Below, in pieces: positions 58,581 through 64,000 of a DNA stretch of 64,000 nucleotides. How positions within the stretch are numbered: the first letter of the stretch is position 1; each line of letters starts with the position of its first letter. The stretch comes from Eutypella sp. D-1 (taxonomy: Eukaryota; Ascomycota; Sordariomycetes; Xylariales; Diatrypaceae). The DNA lies in NCBI GenBank assembly GCA_023313575.1, contig JAJTTP010000019.1, positions 310,001 through 374,000 on the forward strand, in the 5' to 3' direction. The position numbers and the translations under genes are program-made. A model generated the notes under the pieces. The model had not been told where the DNA came from and did no database searches. It saw only the letters and a program-made list of their open reading frames with translations.

Positions 58581-61202
58581 CGTGATTTAATATCAAGGAA
58601 GGGGAAGTCTTAGTACAGGAATGACCGACAGAAAAGGCAGAAGGGCGCGTTTAATGATTGCTTTCGCAAAGACTTTGGATCCGACTGGATTGTGTTAGTG
58701 GATTCGGTATAATGAGAGATGAGAGCCTGGGAGTCACTGTTCTTAGATGGGATAGCACGAGCAAAGGCCGAATAGTTGTTGTACTCTACCACTTTCTAGG
58801 CGGACGGCCCTAATTATAAGCTCTAGCCTGCTATAGCCCGTAGATAGGGGGAGCATAGCCTTTGCTAGCACCCCAGGCGTATCATCACCTGACAGGTTTT
58901 CCTCAAACAACCTATGTATATTCTGGCTTCATTAATTTGCCCGACTGACAAAGCCGGCCCGAACCTCCGTTCCGTGGTTTGAAATCAACAACGGCTTTGA
59001 AACCGGCACTTACACATTAAGGTTGGCGCTGGTTCGAACTCCGCACCGGTCCCCACATCGCGAAGGACAATGTTCGCGCGGACCCGTGCATTCTGCGGAT
59101 TTTGAGTTGATCAACCAATCCCACATCACTGCCCAGAGTCCCACTCAGTAGAATCCGTGTTTATAGTTATCAGCAACTGCCGCTTCATGCTTTACCGGCG
59201 ATCACTCTTGGCTGTTCCAGTTTTACTTGCTGGATTATGAGAGCTCTTTGTCGCAACGGAGTGAAAGATGCCCCTGTCCTCACGATGGCATTTGCGTGCT
59301 TCGAAATCAAATCCTCTACTCCTCTGCTTATCGACTTAGCCAAGCCATTTGGCAACCATGTCGTCATTCTTGTCAAGAGCCGCCGTTCGCTCGGCATTTT
59401 CCGCTTTGGTAGGAGAGAGCTCATCCCGAGAGTATCTGCCGGTTACTTACATCACGATCGGGATACGTTGAAAGATCAAGTGCGTAAATTATTCAACCGT
59501 GCTTAATCGACGAGCTAAAAGGCTCGTCAATTGACCTTCTCATCACAACTTAGCCATATTCCAACTATGGTTATCATTGCCCGCCAGTCAAGTACCATAA
59601 ACGAAGAGCTCGACTTCCTAGTAGCTCCCATGCGCCGCTGTTTCTAGTTTTAACCACCAACATTCGGGGTCCAGGTCCCCAATATCTTGCTACAATGCCA
59701 CGGGGCTCCCTTGAAGTCGCCGGGGGGGCGTAAATATCAATGATAGACCCGGAGCTAATAGACTCCTTCAGGTTCCAGATATCCATAGGAAACCTGACAA
59801 ATTGGGGTGAATATTCGGGCGGATTCCCTGGCCAATACCGGGGAATACGGCACGGAGCGAGGGACGGTCAGATAATCACTGTGAAGCGAGAGATGGTATA
59901 GAGACAGCGCTTCAAGGAATATTGATCTCTTCACCTTCCGGTTAAACAGCATCAGAGACTCAACGTGGTACTGCCAAAGCTGTCGATTCTAGCCTTAGCT
60001 ACTAGTCTATACTCGTGTCCCCCCCTATATAACTTCCTGGGGGACGGCCCAGCAAAGCACATCGACTCCCCACGAACAAGAGACAATTGGGACCATTTTT
60101 AACACCGTTTCTAGATAGTTACCTGTACACTAACATGCCATCCACAGATATCTCAGCGTTCAGAGTCCAACAAACATCATCTATAAACTACTCCACGCGC
60201 TCTCGTCTATATTCCAATCCAGCTCCCCGTCTCCTTGTCCTGTGAGAGCTCCATCAACAAGCAGGACTTGGGATCGATGAGGGCATATGATCCCATCTAG
60301 GTTCGTGTATATAAGGGAGTGAGCCGGTATACCTACCTGGCCAAGTATCTCATAGAAAAAAAAAAGACATGGAGTTCGAACCCGTCATTGCTTCTCTCTC
60401 GTCTCCCATCCACTCAGCGGTGTTTCTATCGCCTCTTACACGTAGATACGTAGAACAGATAGATGTATATCCAATGTTTGATCGCTACCGTTATCATATC
60501 GCTATCGTATTTGTATTGTACACGCACCCCGATGGGAAAGGCGCCGCCCATCGTAGCCTCCTCATCTTGATCGTTAACGTACACATTTCAGCTCAAGGCC
60601 AGCTCTCTTATACGCACGCAGTGTTGGATGGTCCCCCGTCTGCCACCATCCCCCCCATCCACATCTTTTCCTTCCCCGCTCTCCATTTTCCTCTTCTCTC
60701 TGCCTGATATCTACGTGACCCATCCCAAGGCAAAAAAAAAGGGAGAAAAAAGAAGGGGGAAAAAAAAAGAAAAAGAAAAAAGGAAAAAGAAGAACGAAAA
60801 AGTGAAAAAAGGGGGAAAAGGAGAGATTCGTTGCATGCATACCTTCATGTGACGTGACCGCTAATAATAACAACAACAATAAGTGATAATGATGGATGAT
60901 GATAACTCGTAGCCCCAGCTCATACCACGGGGCGCCCCCCCAACCACCAAATCGCCCATCCCCATTTCAAGACAAGGCTCTTAGCCACGAGCGACCCCAT
61001 CTTATCCCCATTCCTGGTCCTCTCCTACGGAAATGAACCACCCGAGCCCACCCCTCACCAATCCAACTCCCCAACTCCAGCAACCGAGAACAAAAAAAAA
61101 AAAAAACAGACGAGCCGGCTCCGCGTCTCCAACCTTCTAAACCCCCCAAACCCTTAAACACTTTGCTCACCTCCCAGGTACTTATAGCCAGCTCAGCTCA
61201 GC
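58581..61202. other. 2.6 kb without a supported gene
   Basis: Contains short frames such as 59237-59506 (89 codons, plus) that have no recognised domain and no splice partners. A long A/G tract lies at about 60729-60824 and A runs at 60356-60366 and 61091-61106. The region just before 61200 would include the 3' UTR of the last gene. Confidence 0.55.
60729..60824. repeat. Purine (A/G) tract, about 95 bp
   Basis: Almost only A and G over this stretch on the plus strand. Simple sequence; may be polymorphic or form unusual structure. Non-coding. Confidence 0.75.
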
Positions 61203-63644
61203 TCAGCTCCCAGCGGGCGCGCCCTCGTAGCGACCGCGCAGGGCGTCGACCTCCCTCTGCAGGGCGTCGAGGTCGGCGAGGATATCGGCGCCGGCGCCGG
61301 CGCCCGCACCGGCGCCTGCGTCCTCGCCCTCGCCCTCAACTCCCCCTCCACTAGCACCAACACTTCCATCCCTACTCCTCGTAACTCCACCTCCACCCCC
61401 GCCGCCGTCATGGCTCCCGCTGCGTCGCCATTGTCTCGGTCTCGGCCTCGGCGGGGGCGGTGGTTTCGTATTCGTGTTCGTCGTCGTCGTCGTCGTCGTC
61501 GGGGCGACGGTGACCGCGGCATCCCTCTCCTTCTCGAGCTCCCCCTCCCTTTCTCTACCGCGATCGCGATCCTTATCCCTGTCGCCCCTCGACCGCCTCG
61601 TGCTGGGCTGTCGAGCGGGCGGCAGAGGCGGCGGCGAGAGTTTCGGCGTCCCGCCGCTGCTACCGCTCGTGCCCGGTCTGTCAGCCGCGTAGCCGTGGCT
61701 CGAGCCGGGCGGCGTGCCGAGCTTCGCGGATTCCTGCTGCTGTTGCTGGGCGGCGTGAGAGCTACTCCCGGCGCGGGTGTGAGCGGGGCGTCTAGGAGGT
61801 GGTGGGGCGGGCGCCGCTGATGATCCGCTGCCGTTGCGGATGCTATCTGTGCGCGAGCGCGCCGAGTCGAGGGAAGACCTAACCTCCTCGTCGGCGTTGC
61901 CGGCGCCAGGGCCAGGGCCCGGGCCCGTGTTGACGTTGACGACAGAGGGCGTCTTGCTCTCGCTCCGCGCATGCTGGCTGTGGCGTCGCGGCGGCGGGGC
62001 CGCCGGCTTGCGGGACTGCGTGCTGCTCTGGGAGCCGGCGCGGTCGCGGGTCGAGGACGCCGCGGAGGACGGGGCGGGAGGCATCGGTGGGCCGGATTGC
62101 TGCTGCTGCTGCTGCTGGAAGTGAGGCCCAGAGAAGGAGGCCGGGCCCGCTGCTTCCGGCGACGACAGGGGCTCGGGGATCTTGCCCGCAGCCTCGCGGT
62201 CGAAGGGGCTCTCTGCGTCCTCGTCTGCGGGCGCGCGGGCGGGCGGTTGCGGCAGCGGTTTGTTGTAGTTGGTGGTGATAGTAATGGTATCGTGTAGAGA
62301 GGACGAGGCAGGAGACTGCGAACGCGCAGTGCCGCCACTGCTGACCCTCCGTGTTACGGGGGATGTGGAAGTAGTAGATCCGGACCTAGCGCCGGTATCG
62401 GCGGCGCCTAGCTCGATCTTGATGAGCTTCCCGTGGCGGGAGCTCGGAGGCGGCGGCTTCTTCCTACCGCCCGGTGTCGTCGATGCGGCCTGCAGGTGCG
62501 AGTTCCCAGCCGATGATGAGAGGGGGGATGATGGCAGCGCGGCGCTGCGCCTCCTCTGCTGCCGCTCCTCAGACTCCTCGGGCTCGGAGATTTCGTGGGA
62601 TGTTCGTGGCGTCTCGGGTGGGATGGCGTCGAATATGGACTGCCGGGACACAGAGCTCGCATCGGTGTTGCTCGAGCCGTCATGGACAGCGAGAGGAGGC
62701 TGCAGTGATGAATGTGAGGGTGCGGCTGTAGCTGTAATTGCTTGGTGCCCGGCAGATGGCAGGGCCGGAGCCGGACTACTGGGACCACCACCACCACCAC
62801 CGCCTGCGGGTATGTTGGCATACCCCGTGAGGAGTAGCCGTTTGAAAGAGTTGACGTCGAGCGAGCCCTTGGACGCGTGCCCCCCCAATGTCTCTGCATC
62901 CTGCGTCTGTGTAGCCCTAGCCTGCTCCAGGTCTTGTAGTGTTCTAGCGAATGGATTTGCTGGCGGAAGTCCCGGGAGTGGACGTTCTTCAGGGTCCGCG
63001 TCCCTCTCTATGTTGTCGTCTGTGCCGAACGTCTCATTATCGAACGGATCAACGACGTCATCTTCGTTTCCGCGGTCTCGACCCCTCACGTAACTGTCCG
63101 AGCTACTCGTGCTGTCATCGTCGTCTTCCTCGTCGTCATCGTCATCATAGTCGTCCGGGTCAAAACGCCGCACGGGCACGGCGTCCTCGGGGGAGGAAGG
63201 AGGTGGTGACTGGACGCGGACCTTCTTGACGATCTTCCGAGGCTTCGACTGCATGGGTTTATCATCGTGATAGTCTTGGTCCTCACCGCCGCGGGCGAAC
63301 ATCAACCCCCTAGACTCTCTCCTCCTCGCACCCTCGGATCCCTCGGCGGACAGACCGGTGTCGGATCTGAAGGCGGTGTGTGCGGTAGCGGGGAGCCGTG
63401 GAGCAGCCGCAATCGAGGAGGTGAGAGTCGAGGAACTCGAGGCAGCGGAGATCGTCGAAGTTGACATCGCGGGGCTCTCGGGAGGGACGGAAGAGGCGGA
63501 GGGGGGGAATGCGGTATTCTCCTGGTTATCAAAGCCGATACCGAAGTTGCCGCTACCACTGCCACCGCCGCTGCCACCGCCGCTGCCACCGGTGGTATTG
63601 CTCAATTTCCTACGGAAGGGATTGTTGGAATTGAGAGAAGCCAT
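61203..63644 (-). CDS. Large disordered Ser/Pro/Arg-rich protein, unknown function
   Basis: A single open frame of 813 residues starting at ATG 63644 (MASLNSNNPFRRKLSN). The frame is open 14 codons further upstream, but only from a GTG, so 63644 is the natural start. Most of the protein is low complexity: a Gly/Ser repeat at about 17-33, an acidic DDYDDDDDEEDDDD run near residue 175, poly-Gln, poly-Thr and poly-Ala patches, and Pro-rich segments that could bind SH3 or WW domains. Short conserved-looking islands are NPFRRKL at the N-terminus, PPANPFARTLQDLEQAR, GSLDVNSFKRLLLTGYAN near 280, and a terminal short coiled-coil-like helix (ADILADLDALQREVDALRGRYE). I do not recognise the family with confidence; it may be a scaffold or a cell-cortex protein. 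The GC-rich sequence opens long frames on other strands and phases; these are shadows. The 5' leader with A/G-rich tracts lies at 63645-63850. Confidence 0.8.
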   Translation of the reverse strand: MASLNSNNPFRRKLSNTTGGSGGGSGGGSGSGNFGIGFDNQENTAFPPSASSVPPESPAMSTSTISAASSSSTLTSSIAAAPRLPATAHTAFRSDTGLSAEGSEGARRRESRGLMFARGGEDQDYHDDKPMQSKPRKIVKKVRVQSPPPSSPEDAVPVRRFDPDDYDDDDDEEDDDDSTSSSDSYVRGRDRGNEDDVVDPFDNETFGTDDNIERDADPEERPLPGLPPANPFARTLQDLEQARATQTQDAETLGGHASKGSLDVNSFKRLLLTGYANIPAGGGGGGGPSSPAPALPSAGHQAITATAAPSHSSLQPPLAVHDGSSNTDASSVSRQSIFDAIPPETPRTSHEISEPEESEERQQRRRSAALPSSPLSSSAGNSHLQAASTTPGGRKKPPPPSSRHGKLIKIELGAADTGARSGSTTSTSPVTRRVSSGGTARSQSPASSSLHDTITITTNYNKPLPQPPARAPADEDAESPFDREAAGKIPEPLSSPEAAGPASFSGPHFQQQQQQQSGPPMPPAPSSAASSTRDRAGSQSSTQSRKPAAPPPRRHSQHARSESKTPSVVNVNTGPGPGPGAGNADEEVRSSLDSARSRTDSIRNGSGSSAAPAPPPPRRPAHTRAGSSSHAAQQQQQESAKLGTPPGSSHGYAADRPGTSGSSGGTPKLSPPPLPPARQPSTRRSRGDRDKDRDRGREREGELEKERDAAVTVAPTTTTTTTNTNTKPPPPPRPRPRQWRRSGSHDGGGGGGGVTRSRDGSVGASGGGVEGEGEDAGAGAGAGAGADILADLDALQREVDALRGRYEGAPAGS

Positions 63645-64000
63645 TTCTGGCGGAGAAGGGGGGGGGGGAGTAAATCCGGATTTCACATATATAATAGAAG
63701 TTCAAGTCGATTCGATTCACGAAAAAGGAATATAAGAGACACAGACAGGGAACAGACAGGGGGGGGGTAGAAGAAGAAGAAAAGAAAAAAAGAGTGGTCA
63801 ATAATGTTGATCAATCACACTTGGCAATACAAAACAGAGAACTTTTTTAATTTTTATTTTGGAAACAAAAAGGGTTAAGATTTGATGTTATTGGAGATAG
63901 ACGACGACCTTGGGAGCCTTTTGGAAGGATTCCCGGGAAGGTTGTCTGCCTATTAGAGTACCTTCTACCAGGTAGATACGTGTAGATAGATAGATGCATA
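63645..64000. other. Upstream region of the last gene
   Basis: Holds a G run near 63659-63668 and another near 63761-63767, then A-rich sequence around 63771-63793. Probably 5' leader and promoter of the disordered-protein gene. No other gene is seen. Confidence 0.5.

Noticed and set aside
59028..59057. T-arm-like GGTTCGAACTCC near a CCGGTCCCC end
   Set aside because: The bases on either side of the loop do not pair, the B-box consensus fails at its last position, and no D or anticodon arm is found upstream.
61193..63093. Long open frames (up to 381 codons) on both strands across the last gene
   Set aside because: They arise from the high GC and repeat content of the 813-residue gene; translations are Arg/Ala/Pro monotony without start context.

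Overview
This is a 64 kb piece of a filamentous ascomycete (Pezizomycotina) nuclear genome, most likely Sordariomycete-like. The evidence is short 49-78 bp spliceosomal introns with GTRNGY-type donors and CTAAC/CTGAC-type branch sites, two Zn(II)2Cys6 regulators, a WOPR-domain (Gti1/Pac2) factor and a mitochondrial asparaginyl-tRNA synthetase. The class assignment is inference; the Pezizomycotina call is firm. I support 13 protein-coding genes; nine have introns that I placed by hand from splice signals and frame continuity. No rRNA, tRNA, CRISPR or intact transposon was recognised.

Layout. Positions 1-9255 are without a recognisable gene. A 370-residue protein of unknown function sits at 9256-10439. 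From 10826 to 22217 lie four neighbouring genes that read like a small catabolic cluster: a cytosolic type I sulfatase (minus), a Zn2Cys6/fungal_trans regulator (plus), an MFS sugar permease (minus) and a Gfo/Idh/MocA oxidoreductase (plus). Permease and oxidoreductase share a 773 bp divergent promoter containing a CGG-N10-CCG palindrome, the kind of site a Zn2Cys6 protein binds. A microbial-type PARG-domain protein (25540-26593, minus) and mitochondrial AsnRS (28435-30145, plus) follow.

Positions 30146-46658 form a 16.5 kb stretch without a convincing gene. It leads into a PAC2-type WOPR regulator (46659-48158). From 50743 to 58580 is a second group: class II aldolase/adducin protein (minus), a mitochondrially targeted 2-oxoglutarate dioxygenase of the gamma-butyrobetaine/trimethyllysine hydroxylase type (plus, divergent from the aldolase), a second Zn2Cys6 regulator (plus) and an NmrA-like NAD(P)-binding protein (minus). 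The window ends with a large, disordered, GC-rich protein (61203-63644, minus).

How the genes may work together. The first group would allow uptake of a sugar-like substrate, sulfate-ester cleavage and NAD(P)-dependent oxidation under a local regulator; the substrate is unknown. The second group is a looser candidate for a regulated metabolic locus. Main oddities: a 14-C homopolymer that breaks the reading frame just after the zinc cluster of the first regulator unless a 52 bp intron is removed, a long leader/desert upstream of the WOPR gene, and concentrations of palindromic TAGGTAC/GTACCTA-type motifs at about 27.9-28.1 and 42.5-43.4 kb.
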